Assembly (NCBI RefSeq): GCF_900963305.1
Contig: NC_042518.1
Span: 537,548 to 601,547 of the forward strand
Direction: 5' to 3'
DNA length: 64,000 nucleotides
Origin: Echeneis naucrates
Lineage: Eukaryota; Chordata; Actinopteri; Carangiformes; Echeneidae
In this document: piece after piece, positions 18,661 through 31,479 of the stretch
Numbering within the stretch: position 1 is the stretch's first letter
Layout: every line of letters begins with the position of its first letter
Position numbers and translations under genes: made by a program
Notes under the pieces: generated by a model
What the model saw: only the letters and a program-made list of their open reading frames with translations
Told to the model about the DNA's origin: nothing
The model's database searches: none

Positions 18661-21379
18661 TTTCTTTCTTCAGTTGATTTGTCTGTAAATGCTTTGTGTG
18701 GTTATTGGTCTGCTCGTTTTCAGGTGATAAATATTCTCAGAGGTGAGAATCTCATATTTCATTAGAAATGAAATTTCTGAACATTTAAGCAAATCTTAAA
18801 ATGCATTTGACACATTTGGTGACCAAATAACTGATCATCACAGTTCTTTGACATGAAGATATGATAGAAGGGACATTTCATCTTTAGGATTTTTTTTCAC
18901 TGATGTGTTAAACACTAAGATTGAACACTTTGAGCCTCCGTAGGACTCCACTCTCCTTCATTAGACGCCTCATCATTTGGCTTTTCACGGTTCGAATGGG
19001 GAGAGAAAAAAATCATCAGGTCACTTTGTGTGTCGGCGTCTCGACAGGCAGAAAATAAATCAGGTTTTTATTTAATGAAGTTTATTTTCCTGCTGCAGAG
19101 AGATGACCTGCGATCTGATGCTGTCCTTAGTTGTCTTGTCTACCTCATTTGCACTGATAGTAAAAGAATGTTTGGGTGGATGTAAAACATATTTCTTGGC
19201 TTTTGCTAAAATATCTTTTTCGTTCCTTCTCATATTTGTGCAAATGCTGACGTGAAGGAGACGAGTCTCTAGCGCCTCCCTCGGTTTCCCACGGAGACGC
19301 TGAGTTGGGACATGTTGGATTGATGGACGTGTTTGGAGGAATCCTCAAAAGCCTCAAAATGAACCGTGAGACTTGATTTTGCCAACGTAGATTTTTCTGT
19401 TTCTTGTTAACATTCAGTGCTGATCATTCCTGACTGTCGACTGCAGCAGGACGACGTGTTTGACACTCAGTCTGTTGGACTCAAACGCATCAGCAGCAGC
19501 TTCACAATGACACTTCATGTGAGCAGTTTGCTGACTTCAGGAATTCTCTGTTTTGGAATTTATTCTGGGAAGTTTCATGTTTGATGTCATCTCCAGGAAA
19601 AATTTGCCTCAAGCTGCATAATAATCAATTTGTCTCCGCTGTTTTTGTGTTTTGTTAAATTGTTTCTTTCAATCAGCAACAACTCTGAAACTTGTTCACA
19701 TAATTGGCTATTTATTTTTAATTAGGAAATATTGAAATAGTTGAAACGCAGGATTCATATTAAACTTTTTTTTTTTTTGAGACATTTGAAGACGTCACCA
19801 AAGTTTCAAAGGTTAACTCAGTTTTCTCAAATCTTCAACAAAACAATCAGCAGCACATAAATCAAAAGTGAAAATCATCATTAATCTGAATTCTCCATTT
19901 AACAAACATGACATGTATTGACAAGAAATTAAATAATAAAAAAAGGTTTAAAGGTCCAAGGCGTCGTCTTCAAATGACTCATTCTGTTGAAGCAACACAT
20001 ATTCAAAATATTCATTTTTATGTTTCTGACAGCAGAAAAAAAGTTTCGCTTGTTTCTCTTCATTTGTATTTGGGTCCAAACTCCACGCCCCCCAACACCA
20101 AACCAAAAGAACCCCCCGACTGTCGATGTTAGTGGCCAGCAGGTTGAAGTGACAGGAGCTGTGATGATGATGTGTGGATGGATGGAAATCAGTTTTACAG
20201 CAGGAGGCCGAGTTTTAAAATGTTCAGGTTCAGACGTTTGGAGGAGAGTTGAAGACGAGTTGTACAGAAACGTAACAAAGTAATTTTGGAGAAATAAAAG
20301 AACAAAAACAAAGTGTCGGTTGTTTTTTTTTTGTTTTCGGTGTCACATCCAGGAGCTCGAACTCATCATTCACCTCATTTCACTCTGAACTACAATTCAC
20401 ACGTTCCATTTCATTTTATCTTCCTTGTGCAGAATGTTGGAAGCTTTTACTTTTACCTCACATTTCCTTTTTTTCCAAATGGACTTAAATTGAAAATATG
20501 TTTCCTTAAACTCAGATTTAGATGAAACAACTCACTTAACAGATGAATCGTTCAGAAACCTCATCAGATCAATAATGATGCATCAGTTCACCAGTCGATG
20601 TGGAACTGATAAATGAATTGAAATGTTTATTCCCCACCTTCTCAATGACAAAAATATAAACAAGCATTTAAATACATAAATAAATTCAAGCTTATTTATC
20701 CCTACAATTCTACATTTCTCAGTAGAAAAGCCATAAAACTCACTATCTTTATATTTCCTTATGAACGAAAACTAAATCTGTGGAAGGGCATTCATGATAA
20801 CTGCAGGAAATGCTGGATTAAATTACTGAAGTGTAGAAATGCATAATAAACAAATGTAAAAATAGTCATCTGCTTTTTATTACTCTATAATATTTACTTG
20901 TATTTCCTACTCATCTCTTTAATGAACCTAAAATAATTTTTAAGCAGTTTGAGCAGAAATGATTAAAGGGGAGTGGACAGCATCACTGCGGAAGTCAAGC
21001 TGGAAAGAGGAAACACAACAGGAAGCATTTGTTCCTGTGTTTAAAACACTTGTTTCAAAGTTTAGTTCATGTTTAGTCTCAAGAGTTCTAAACTGGAAGT
21101 CTGTCAGTGTTCAATAAATGAGGATTTAATCAGATGATTCAATAAACAAATAATCAGATCAGGTGGTTTGATCCTGGAATGTAATTTTCTTTATAACGAC
21201 TCTAAAATCATCAGCTTTCCGGGAATTATAATGGACATGGTTTTCACCAAGCTGCTGAATAAGGACTTATTGATGCTGATATTTACAATTTAACAAACAG
21301 AAATTAAAACATTAAAGTGCAGCCGTCGAGGTGAAGCTTTTGTTTTGAAGGTTTGCCGGAAGCTTTACTCTTGGTCTGT
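18661..21379. other. Intergenic, taok2 to cdipt
   Basis: AT-rich sequence without a supportable exon. ACATTTGAAGACGTCACC near 19781-19798 resembles an internal piece of the same teleost dispersed element noted elsewhere. Otherwise I see nothing. Confidence 0.45.
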
Positions 21380-21540
21380 CACTTCAATGACGTCACTTGA
21401 CCGGAAGTCGCAGTTCAGTCAAATTCAACTGTTTTTATTTTGTTTGTTTCATTCAGGTTTTTGTCCAAACAGGTTTATTTGAAGCCGCTGAGTTTCTCAA
21501 GAAGACAGAAGTTTAGACTAAAACCCACAAACAGGCTGAA
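21380..21540 (+). promoter_or_regulatory. Candidate promoter of cdipt with CRE and ETS sites
   Basis: A perfect CRE palindrome TGACGTCA (21388-21395) is followed six bases later by a consensus ETS site CCGGAAGT (21401-21408). Both lie about 150 bp upstream of the start codon with no TATA box. This is a common layout for housekeeping promoters. Motifs by eye only. Confidence 0.5.
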
Positions 21541-23179
21541 ATGGCGCAGGAGAACATTTTCTTCTTCGTTCCGAATTTAATCGGTGAGTTTTTCCGACAG
21601 CAGGTAGCTAGCTTAGCGTTAGCATCGTACAGTCAGGCCAAAGGAAACTGCTAATGTGGAAAGAAATAATTTCCCTTTAAGCTCTTTGGTTTCAGGATTT
21701 AACGCTTTTATTTCTGTAAACGATCACGAATGAAGGATCAGATGTTTAATGTCAGAGAGCAGTGATTGATGCAGAGACAGGAAGTGACCCGGAACCAAAC
21801 GAACCTGACAGAGTGTTTGTGTGATCATGCCCCCCCCAGGTTATGCCCGGGTGGTTCTGGCCCTGGTGTCCTTCTACCTGATGCCCTGCTGTCCCTGGCC
21901 AGCGGTCTTCTGCTACATGCTGAGTGCTCTGCTGGATGCTTTTGACGGCCATGCTGCTCGAGCACTGAATCAGTGTATGTGTCTGTTTGTCTGAGAAAAA
22001 GAATCCGAATCATAGAAAACTCTGATCAGCTAAATTTGACTCATTTTTGAGTTTTTGAGATAAAAACATGAGACACTGATATTTGCCACTCAGTTCAGTT
22101 GGAGGTTCGTCCTCCCCCATTTTACGTTCCTGCTGAATTGCTCAGCAGCTCCACATCACATCATCCTGACTCTAAATCCTCAATCTTTCCCATCAGCCAC
22201 CAAGTTTGGAGCCATGCTGGACATGTTGACGGACCGCTGTGCCACCATGTGTCTGCTGGTCAACCTGTCTCTGCTCTACCCCTCCTACACCTTCCTGTTC
22301 CAGCTCAGCATGTGTCTGGACATCGCCAGCCACTGGCTGCACCTGCATAGGTAGCTCACCTGAACTCCTGTTCTCCTGAGTCTCTCTGGAGTTAAATGTT
22401 GGAAGAGGAGGAGTTGATGATCCACTCTGAGGAGGAGAAGCATTCTGTTTCATCCATATTAAAACGTTCAGGCCTCTTTCTGTCTGTTCCAGAAACGTTC
22501 TTCCTCAGTCTTCCTGTGGTTTAGTTTAGAATAATCCTTCATGTTGCCTCCACAGAGAAGCTGCTGTTGAAGTCAGACTCACTGAGCTGCTCCTTCTTCA
22601 TCTCTTTGTCTTCCTCAGCTCTACAATAAAGGGATCAGTCAGTCACAAGACTATCGACCTCTCCGGGAACCCGGTCCTCCGGATCTACTACACCTCCAAG
22701 GTTGGTGTTCAGTTTGTGAGTCTGTCTGTGATGTAGAGAAGCTGTGACTGCAGCCTGTGCTGATCGAAGTCTTTGTGTTGTGCAGCCGGTGCTGTTTGTG
22801 ATGTGCGCTGGGAACGAGCTCTTCTTCTGCCTGCTCTACCTTCTCTACCACATCCCAGAGCCAGCTGGTAAGAGCTTCTTCCTCACCAGGATCTGCTCAG
22901 GATCAGATCAGAGCTATTAGAATATTTCACTTATCAGCCGTAACGTTATGACCACCTGCCTCATATTGTGTAAGTCGATGGTTGTGTGTTGCTGACTGAG
23001 CCGGTGTGGTTGTGCGTTGTGTGTTTTCTGCTGCAGCCTGGCTGTACTGGCTGCAGGGACTCTGTGGGATAATCTGTCTGCTCAAGTCTGGTATTAGCGT
23101 GCTGCACCTCATCACCGCCTCCCAGAACATGGCCACCATGGATGCTGCCGAGCGAGAGCAGGCAGCGAAGAAACAGTGA
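21541..23179 (+). CDS. cdipt: CDP-diacylglycerol--inositol 3-phosphatidyltransferase (PI synthase)
   Basis: Six exons join in frame to 212 residues, one fewer than I recall for human: 21541-21583, 21840-21974, 22197-22350, 22619-22700, 22786-22867, 23037-23179. The enzyme condenses CDP-diacylglycerol with myo-inositol to make phosphatidylinositol in the ER membrane. The complete CDP-alcohol phosphotransferase signature D-x2-DG-x2-AR-x8-G-x3-D-x3-D spans the exon 2/3 junction (DAFDGHAAR, then GAMLDMLTD). All three metal-binding aspartates and the catalytic aspartate are present. Several hydrophobic segments fit a multi-pass protein, and the tail ends in a lysine-rich KKQ. The start is the first ATG and gives the family N-terminus MAQENIFFFVPN. 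The gene lies close to taok2, as in human 16p11.2. Confidence 0.97.
22926..22976. repeat. Dispersed-repeat remnant in cdipt intron 5
   Basis: The run including TTATGACCACCTGCCT and ATATTGTGTAAGTC resembles a 'CATAACATTATGACCACCTGCCTAATATTGTGTAGGT' type repeat remembered from many fish genomes. Only about 50 bp remain. Confidence 0.45.
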
Positions 23180-24550
23180 GGAAGTTGGGGGGCGTGGCCA
23201 AGGACAGCGAGTTTGTCTACGTCATTCACTTAGATTTATATTATGACCAAGTATGAAAAGATCTGAAATACCAACAGCAGAGAGGAGAGAGGACAGAAGC
23301 TGAAGTCAGTTATTTATGATGTCAGAATGACATCATCACTTAGTGTTGTGTGTGTGTGTGTGTGTGTCACACCTCTAGGTCCAGTTTGCGTGTTATTACA
23401 TCACATGTTTGAAACAATCAGAAAACGATTGATTCATTGATAATGACACTCATTTATCTCACATCAGAGCGGTGACCTGATGCCTCTGAGGACTTTTTAG
23501 TTTATTTCTTTTAGATTTCATGTTGTTGGGTTTTGACAGATGTCATTTCTTGTGCACTGACTGTTTGTTGTCATTTTATTGACCAGTAAATGAATTGATG
23601 TGATGAATATCTGAATATATATATATATATATAAGAATGTTTTATCATTTCCAGCTTTATTTGCTTTGATTACTTTTCCCTCCACGTGCTGAGAACTCCT
23701 GTATACAAACTTTTAGGGTCGTAAAGGTTTTGATTCGTTACTCCATTACTCAAATGTAGAGAAACCTGATCAGGTCTCTGGTCTTGGACCCTCTGAAGGT
23801 TCACATGGGCTATTCAGAGGAGAGAAGGAAACATCAGTTGGAAGCCAACCTGACAGAAATCTCACACATTAACTGGCACAAATCTCCTCTGAGCTGCTAT
23901 AAATGATGATGTCAATGAAATATTGATAAGATTGATACGTTCTAAAATGATTTTTCTGCAGCTAAAATTTGATCCGTTAGAGATTTTATTGCTCAGATGT
24001 GTGTGATGCCGTTCACCTCGATGATGACAGACCAGAGACGTAATGAGATGCTTACTACACATCTGTAAAAGGTGAACTGGGTTAGAATGTAGCTCTGAAG
24101 CAGCCATTGGAGGTGAAAGTGAAATTTATTCCTCTTTTCTTTTGTTTTTGTTGTTAATTTTGAAGCAATTCGACAACAGACCAAACAGGGAAAACCTCAC
24201 AAACCTGACCTTTGACCTCCGAGTCCCTGTTCCTCCCTTATTGTGATTCCTGAGAGTATCTGGTGTCTGTTAAATGCTGATATTTGAGCTTTATTGAGAT
24301 TTCTGTTGTGCTTTATTTGTGGTAGAGAAGGTGTTTTTATGGTTCTGAGACAAACAGTTACTCATTTAAACCTCCAGTGAAGGTTATCCTCATGAAATCA
24401 CTGAAGAGACGTCTGTGCTGCTGAATGTGTTAAACTGTTTCACTCTTGTTTCTTTATGATGGAAATATTATTGTGCAGGAGCGGCAGGCCCAGGCTGGTG
24501 TTCCATTAAAGATCAATTCAGAGTATCTGATGGATATTTAGAAAAATAAA
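23180..24550 (+). other. cdipt 3' UTR with AATAAA at 24545-24550
   Basis: Non-coding sequence follows the stop. ATTAAA occurs near 24506 and a canonical AATAAA at 24545-24550, which suggests a 3' UTR of about 1.3 kb. Confidence 0.5.
23344..23366. repeat. (GT)n microsatellite
   Basis: A short GT run lies in the cdipt 3' UTR. An (AT)n tract lies a little further on at about 23615-23632. Confidence 0.85.
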
Positions 24551-25139
24551 GATTATGATGAGCCTCTTTTCATTTTCTTTTCACCCTCCACACGTGCATC
24601 GACTAATTTTTGTCCCAGTTATTTCTCAATCTCTTTTAGTTAATTATGGAAATTGGTTGTTGCAGGAATTTATATAATTACTTAATCTTTAGCCATTTAT
24701 TAAGGGGGAAACTTTTAATGATGAATTATTAATGTAAATCTTGACCTCTGACTTGTTTTTATAAAATCTGTTCAATCCAAAAAAAGGCACACATACAGTG
24801 AATTATGGTCCCAGTGCTCATTTTCAAACGATCATAAAATGATGTGTATCAATAAAACCATTGATCTCTATAGCTCTGATTTCTAATAACTGATATTTCC
24901 CATCACTCCTGACTGACTGAATACTTATCTGTATATGCAGCATTTGTAGATCCATTCACTTTAATTTTGTACTTTACTATTCATTTTGTTTGTGTGGTGG
25001 AGCAGCTGGAACGACCAAAAGCTGAATAACTGATTAAACTGTCGCACTAAAATAAACGTGCTACAGAATTAAAGAGGAAACATCCGTCTGTTCTTTGACT
25101 TTTTGAGTTGGTACATTTCCGTTTGGTGTTTTAAAGCAC
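24551..25139. other. Intergenic, cdipt to maz
   Basis: AT-rich sequence with no gene, repeat or motif I can support. Confidence 0.5.
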
Positions 25140-25860
25140 GCCGAATTTTAGCGTTTCGTATGAAAAGTAAAAAATCGTTGTCGTTGGTGCCTTTTGTCCC
25201 CGTTAACGGCCCGGAGGCCCGGCCGGGGCTGGAACTCGGCGGTCCCCGGACGGACTCCGGCTGCGGGTCGGATCCAGCTGTTGCACCTTTAAGATGCTCC
25301 GGAGGATAAAAGGCCGCTTCGGCCGAACCAGACTCCATTTTAGCGAAGACCGACTTTGGCTCGTCCGGGAACGCGGTCCGGACGAGCGGAGGGCGGACGG
25401 TCCGGGTGGATTTTCTCCGTGAAGCGGACCGGGGGGGCTTCTACGGCGGGGGCAGATCCTCTAAATGTCGGATTTCATTATTTGTCGGCCTACCGAGCAG
25501 CGGCGGCGGCGGCGGGGGCGAGAGGGACGAGCCGAGCGGGGAGGAGGAGGAGACGGGGTCCGGCGGAGACACCCGACACTTTCCCTTTAAAGAGCGGAGA
25601 GGGACAGAGGGGGAGACGGGCATAAAAAAAGAAAAGGACGGGAGACAGAGAGGGAGGGAGGGCGAGGGAGAGCCGTTAAAAAAAGAGAAAGATGGCATCC
25701 CGTCCATTGAAATGCCGAGGCGGAGCCACGGACCGCGGCCGACCCGGAGCGCTCTAGTTAGGGGACGAGCTGTACGCAACGCCGAGGCTTGGAACCCGAC
25801 GCTGCGGCCTTTTCGGAGCTACCGCAGAATAAATGAGTCCCGATCAGCTGTGACGATGAT
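25140..25860 (+). promoter_or_regulatory. CpG island and untranslated leader of maz
   Basis: A strongly GC- and CpG-rich block precedes maz. It contains GGC repeats, purine-rich GGGAGG tracts and GC boxes, and no TATA box near its centre. Open frames across it (for example 25406-25933) show GC-driven composition and no family resemblance, so I read it as promoter plus 5' leader. The start site is not resolved. Confidence 0.6.
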
Positions 25861-26138
25861 TTTTCAAAACAATCTCTCTTCTGCATGCAATTCACCTGAT
25901 TTTATGACAGTAGACATAAGCAAATTCTATTAAAACGCACCATTAAATGAAGCATGATAACAACCATTTTGTCGCATTTCCAAAAAGCATCTTGTCAGTG
26001 TGGATGTTTCAGATATTAATCCATAATTAACGTCGTCCGGCTCATTATCTCCGTGTTGTCCGCCAACTGACGGCCAGGTGGAGGCCGCACGTCTGTTTTC
26101 GTACCCGCAGTTGGAGCGTTTGTCCCGGCTGCCTCAGG

Positions 26139-29100
26139 ATGGACACCTCCTGGAGCAATTTCCTTTTCCAGGTAAGTTGGAGAGTCTGAGGCGGCTGCAG
26201 CTTTCTGGGTTTGGGGCTTCGGGCTGAGGGGGGTGGGGGGTCACACAGGGGTCAGAGGGAGATGGGCTTTGGTCTGGTCCTCCACAGGGGACGGGCCCTC
26301 AGGGGCCCCAGGTCCAAGCCGAAGGGACTAATCAGCTCAGTGAGTCAGCTTTGTTGGAAGTTCGTCTTTTATTATAAAAAAAAAAATAAAAAATAAAAAA
26401 TAAAAACAAACCTTACATGTTAGAAAACATTCATCCAACTGAAGTTGGTCACCGACAGTCGCCGTCTCCTGCGAAGAAGAATCTGTCATGATGTTGGTGA
26501 TCTGAATGATTTTAAATTCACCACATTTTGTTGAGTATTTTCAGATTTATTTTTTGGCCAACTACTTTATTTAGCTTCCTTAACTTCCCTCCACATCGAC
26601 TGCTCTTTAGCAGGAACATAATTTTTAATCTGAAGTCTTGAAACTTAATTTTCTACCTGGTGGATCAACAGCTGATTCCTGATCAATATGTTTGTTTCAC
26701 TGGAGGAGACCAAACACAGAGCTAAAGAGCAGGAAAAAGACTCATTGAGTCCAGATCACACTGTTCTGCTTCTCTGTGAAGAAATTTGAAGTTTGATGTC
26801 CTTTTTTATTTCAGAGGTCGCTGACAAAATAGGAAACAAGAACAGAAAAGTTTAAACAGAAAGGTGTCCAACGAACTGAGACCTTAAAATGATGATATAT
26901 CAGATATATACTTATCAGTGTCATCTTTAGAACGTCACAAACTACAGAAAGAGTGGTGCTCTTTGTGTGACATCGTATTTATTACTCAAATCTCCCAACG
27001 CTATCCAGAGGTCATCGAACGCCCCATAATCTGAAAGTCAATAGTCTACTCTAAAGAAGAGAATCAGCAGAATGTGTGCAATTTGTGTTAAATTCAAATA
27101 TTGTGTATTTGTGGCAGACGCCGCCGGTTCAGAGTCAACCTGAGACGCCGCTGCAGTCGGAGCTGCTGCCCGAGCTGACCGGCTCAGCTCAGAGTCCTTC
27201 AGGCGAGCACATCGTGACACCGCCATCCACCGTCGACACCGCCGCCCTGAGCGAGGAGCCCATACCTGGTGAGTGGGTGGAGTTACAGACAGGGCGGGCT
27301 TTGATTTCTTTCTTTTTTTTACATTTAGTCCATGAAGCAACAACATTTCACTGATCAGTTTCAAAATAGTGACATGTTCTTCTGACAGACTGAAATCAAA
27401 TATACAGAAAAGAGACATTAACTGCATTCATCTGCTGACAATTACAGTAATATTTGTATATCTGGGAATGCCGATCTCCAGAAATAAACTATTGGATGGT
27501 ATCTATCTATAAAGCAATTTCCAGTTTGTTTTATTAAAATGACACAAAATAAAGAGAATGTTGCTCCATAATAACAGTATTTAAAAAATACCAGCATCAT
27601 CTGTCATTGTGACAAAATGATTATTACATGAAACAAAAACTGTGAACTGTTCTGCTGATGTTTCATGAAGCGGTTTGGCATGAATTCTCATTAAAAGTCA
27701 TCAAACAGGAAAATGACTGATATTTTTAGTTAGTTTCTGCTGACAGATTTGAATGAAATGTAAATGTTGTGAGATGTTTGATGTGTTGGCATTCTGCGTG
27801 TTCTGCAGTCAAACCGCTCACCAAGCCGAGCCGGCCGGCCCACATCTGCGCCACCTGCAACAAGGAGTTCAAGAACAGCTACAACCTGCGGCGGCACCAG
27901 TCGGTGCACACGGGCATCAAGATGAAGGACCGGGCGGCCCGGGAGAAGGAGGATGGAGCGAAGGGAGGACGGGTGGAGAAGCAGACGGTCCCCCTCTCCC
28001 TCCTCCACCTCACCCTGCCCCCGCAGCCTCCCCCTCCCACTCCCCCCGTCACCGTGCAGGAGACCCTCCCCCAGCCCGGTCAGCACGCCAACCAGGAGAC
28101 CCAGCCTGTCTCTGTGTCCATCGCCCCGGCAACCGTAACCATGGCTGCACCGCAGCAACCCATCCAAGCAGCTGTTGTTGTCGTCGGGTCCATGGAGCAG
28201 GTGGGTTCTCTGGGCAACGAGCCAGTCGGACTTAGATCTGCATTCAGGAGGTTTGGAGCGGGAACTGGACTCTGATTAAAGGACAGTTCGGGTCAGATCA
28301 TCTTCCTGAAGTCCCATTTTAACATCACAGTGTGACCTATCTATCTACTGACCATCGGGGGGCTGTAAAATAAGCCAGGTTGAATTGAAGTCTATGGGAA
28401 AGTGGTCCTCCTTCTCCTCAGTCAATGCTTTCCTGATGATTTTATGGTCTCAGTCAAACCGTAAGTTTTTTTAGATGGTGCTCCATTTGGGGGAGGGGGG
28501 AGGGGGCGGGGCTACTGTGTGACTGACAGGATAGTGTACAGAGAAGGTCAGCTCCACATTCTCCTCCAAATGTGGCTTTATAAAAACAGCATGGCCAAAT
28601 TCTGAAGTGGAGGCCCAGAGAATATTTCCTTCTCCTCCTCCTCTCCGTCACAGCTTGATGAGTTCTCTGCTTTGGCTCCACAGAATCCAAACCCCAACCC
28701 CACCCCGACCCCCAACACCAACCAGGTGAGAAAGAACCACTCCTGTGAGGCATGTGGAAAGGCCTTCAGGGACGTGTATCACCTGAATCGTCATCGGCTG
28801 TCCCATTCAGACGAGAAGCCGTACTCCTGCCCGATCTGCCAGCAGCGCTTCAAGAGGAAAGACAGGATGAGTTATCACGTGCGCTCGCATCAAGGTGGCG
28901 TGGAGAAACCCTACGTCTGTCCGAACTGCGCCAAGGCCTTCTCCAGGTACAAGTGACTTCTCATGATGTCACAGGTTGATCACAGGTCTGCTCAGTCAGT
29001 AATCTCACACACACAGTGAAGGGTGTTTTTAACAGTTTCTTCTGTGTTTTAGACCGGACCACCTCAACAGTCACGTCCGACAGGTGCACTCTACAGAGAG

Positions 29101-29991
29101 ACCGTTCAAGTGCACGGTAACGTCTTCATCTGTCTGTTCAGCCAATATGGGTTTGTGAATCAAATAGACATTTAATGATGATGATGGTTCATGTGTATGT
29201 TCAGTAACACCTGATTGAAAAAGAGCAGGAACCTATTTGTGTTTAATCTTGATGAAGCTCCACGATTGTCGTCTCGTTTTCCACAGACGTGCACGTCGGC
29301 GTTTGCCACCCGTGATCGTCTCCGTGCTCACCTGATCCGTCACGAAGAGAAGGTGCCGTGTCACATCTGTGGAAAGCTGCTGTCCGCCGCTTACATCACA
29401 GACCACATGCGGGTCCACAACCAGTCGCAGCACCATGCCTGTCACCTCTGCAACCGCAGTAAGTCGCAGTCACATCACGAAGATGGTCATTTGGACCTCG
29501 TGGCCTGGTTTAATCCATTTGGAGGGGAGAACACTGACTGATGGCGGCAGGGTGTTCCCACCATGACACCACAAATAAGAGACTCAGCTGTTGTTTGTCT
29601 TCTCTAAAACAGACAACTATCAAACACATGGACTCAGGATTTTGTCTCTCTGTCTGTCTCTCCAGGCTTCACCACTCTCACCTATCTGCGTGTCCACGCT
29701 CAGAAGCATCACGGTCAGGAGTGGAAGGAGAGCGGTGGGGCGCGTGGGGGCTTCGGTGGGACGGGAGCTGGCGGGGTGCTGCTCTGCCAGCTGTGTGGCG
29801 TGCAGTGCAAGACGGCCACGCAGCTCCAGGGTCACATGGGGACCCACGCCAACCAGGGCGACCCCAGCCCCGATCCCACGAGCACGGCTCCCCTCGGCAC
29901 CACCAGCGTGGCTGTCACGGTCTCCAGTGCTAGCACAGTGGGACTGCTGGTAACTGACTGCTCCGGTATCGCCCCCCAGCCTCACAGCTAG
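26139..29991 (+). CDS. maz: MYC-associated zinc finger protein (C2H2 transcription factor)
   Basis: Seven exons join in frame to 466 residues: 26139-26171, 27118-27268, 27809-28200, 28684-28946, 29053-29116, 29287-29458, 29666-29991. MAZ binds GC-rich promoter elements and acts in the nucleus. Eight C2H2-like units are visible. The first (about 73-95, ICATC...RRHQSVH) is separated by a proline-rich linker from a block starting near 211 that contains CEACGKAFRDVYHLNRH and CPICQQRFKRKDRMSYH with TGEKP-like linkers. A last CQLCGVQCKTATQL unit lies near the end. STVDTAAL, VPLSLL and the final CKTATQL finger point to MAZ rather than its paralogue VEZF1. The start encodes MDTSWSNFLFQ, like the short alternative N-terminus of mammalian MAZ. 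The tail is Ser/Thr/Val-rich. Confidence 0.93.
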
Positions 29992-31142
29992 CACTGCTGG
30001 GAGGGCGAGGGGGGGAGCTGGGGGTGGGATGGGTGGGGTTGGAGGCGGGGGAATTGGGTAAACGGGGGCAAAGAGTTGAGAGGACACAAAGAGAAGACGA
30101 CTGAGAGCAGCAGCCAAACCAGGTGAGAGCAGCAGCCGTGTGTTCAAACATGAAAACTAAAACCATCTCCGTCCACATCACATGACCATCCGCCCGCACC
30201 AGGCACGCTGCAGTCGGTATAAACAGGAAGCAGTTAATTCATTACAGGGGCAGCGAAGACAGCAACGAAAACATTACAGGAAGAGACGAGTTTAAAACAA
30301 AAACAGTAGCTGTGTTTTTCTGTCATCACGTTTAACCTCAGTTGTCTGGAGGTTTTATTCCTTCTGCAGGCCGTCATCGCTGACTCCATGAACGTTCAGG
30401 GTCTGTTTCCTTCTCTCCCGCCAGAAGACAGACTGCCACAGGAGTGTTGATGAGCTCGGCTCCAGTGGCGGCGTTGAACCGCCGACCTGCCTCTGATGCT
30501 GAGGGGCACACACTTCCTGTCCACGTCCTGTGTCAGAGGACTCAAACGTCAGGGAACAGATGGTGGAACAGAAACCTCTCTTCATTCGCAGAGGAGGCAA
30601 ATTGATGTGCATTTTTATTCTTCTGGCTTAGCACTTAGCTGTTTCTTTTCGAGATCATGTCATCGTTTTAGTTTTTAACTGACCTGCACAGCCTGTCATG
30701 GTTTTGTAAAGCTGTTTCTGTTTTTACATCTTTTATATTCCATGATATTAGTGTTTGTTTGTGACGAGGAAAGCGACCTAAAGTCCTCGATTAACTTGAC
30801 TTCTCAGTTTCTCTCCTAACTTTTTACAGAACAGCCTCCAGTTTTCCTTTGGTCAGAGCCTTCAGTGCAGGGTGCAGTTTCAGACAGGCCGTCATGTACA
30901 TACACTTTTCTAGAGCTGATAAAGGCAAACTATTAGTTGTTTGTGTATATTCTCCATGAACATTGAATGTGCATAACTTCTTTGCTTCGTTCTAATCTTT
31001 GTTCTTTCTCTGGATGCTGATTTGTTCATTCTTGAAATGGTAAATTTCCATGTAATTTGTAGCTTGGTGACACATTTTCTGTGGCTGTGCATATTGATTG
31101 TACTTGGCATAGTGCATAGCACCTCGTTACTACTGTATTAAA
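29992..31142 (+). other. maz 3' UTR ending at ATTAAA (31137-31142)
   Basis: Non-coding sequence follows the maz stop. It begins G-rich and becomes AT-rich toward an ATTAAA hexamer at 31137. No other gene is supported. Confidence 0.5.
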
Positions 31143-31479
31143 AAGCACTAAAATGCATGTGTGGATTCAAGATGAAATGACCGAGTCGTCCTGCACTTCA
31201 TCCACCGTCAGTGGTGGAAGAAACAAGCTGATCAACTTTACTCCTCCATTTCCATTTTGAGCAGCTTTACAGGCTGACAGTTTCCTCCTCATTTCATGTC
31301 CGGGGTGTCCATGTTGTACAGACTGTGAAACGGATTCGGGGTAAATATGTGTTTTGTGTGATATTTGGTGGTGTGAAGAACAACACAACAATAGTTGTAA
31401 CGTTGATGAAAACACGTCATAGGTGAAGTAAATAAACAGCTGGAGTGAACAGAAGTGCTCTGATGATACATGAAAACAT

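Noticed and set aside
25406-25933. A 175-codon frame upstream of maz
   Set aside because: Arg/Gly/Glu-rich composition follows from the CpG island. No homology is recognised and no splice donor connects it to maz exon 1 in frame.
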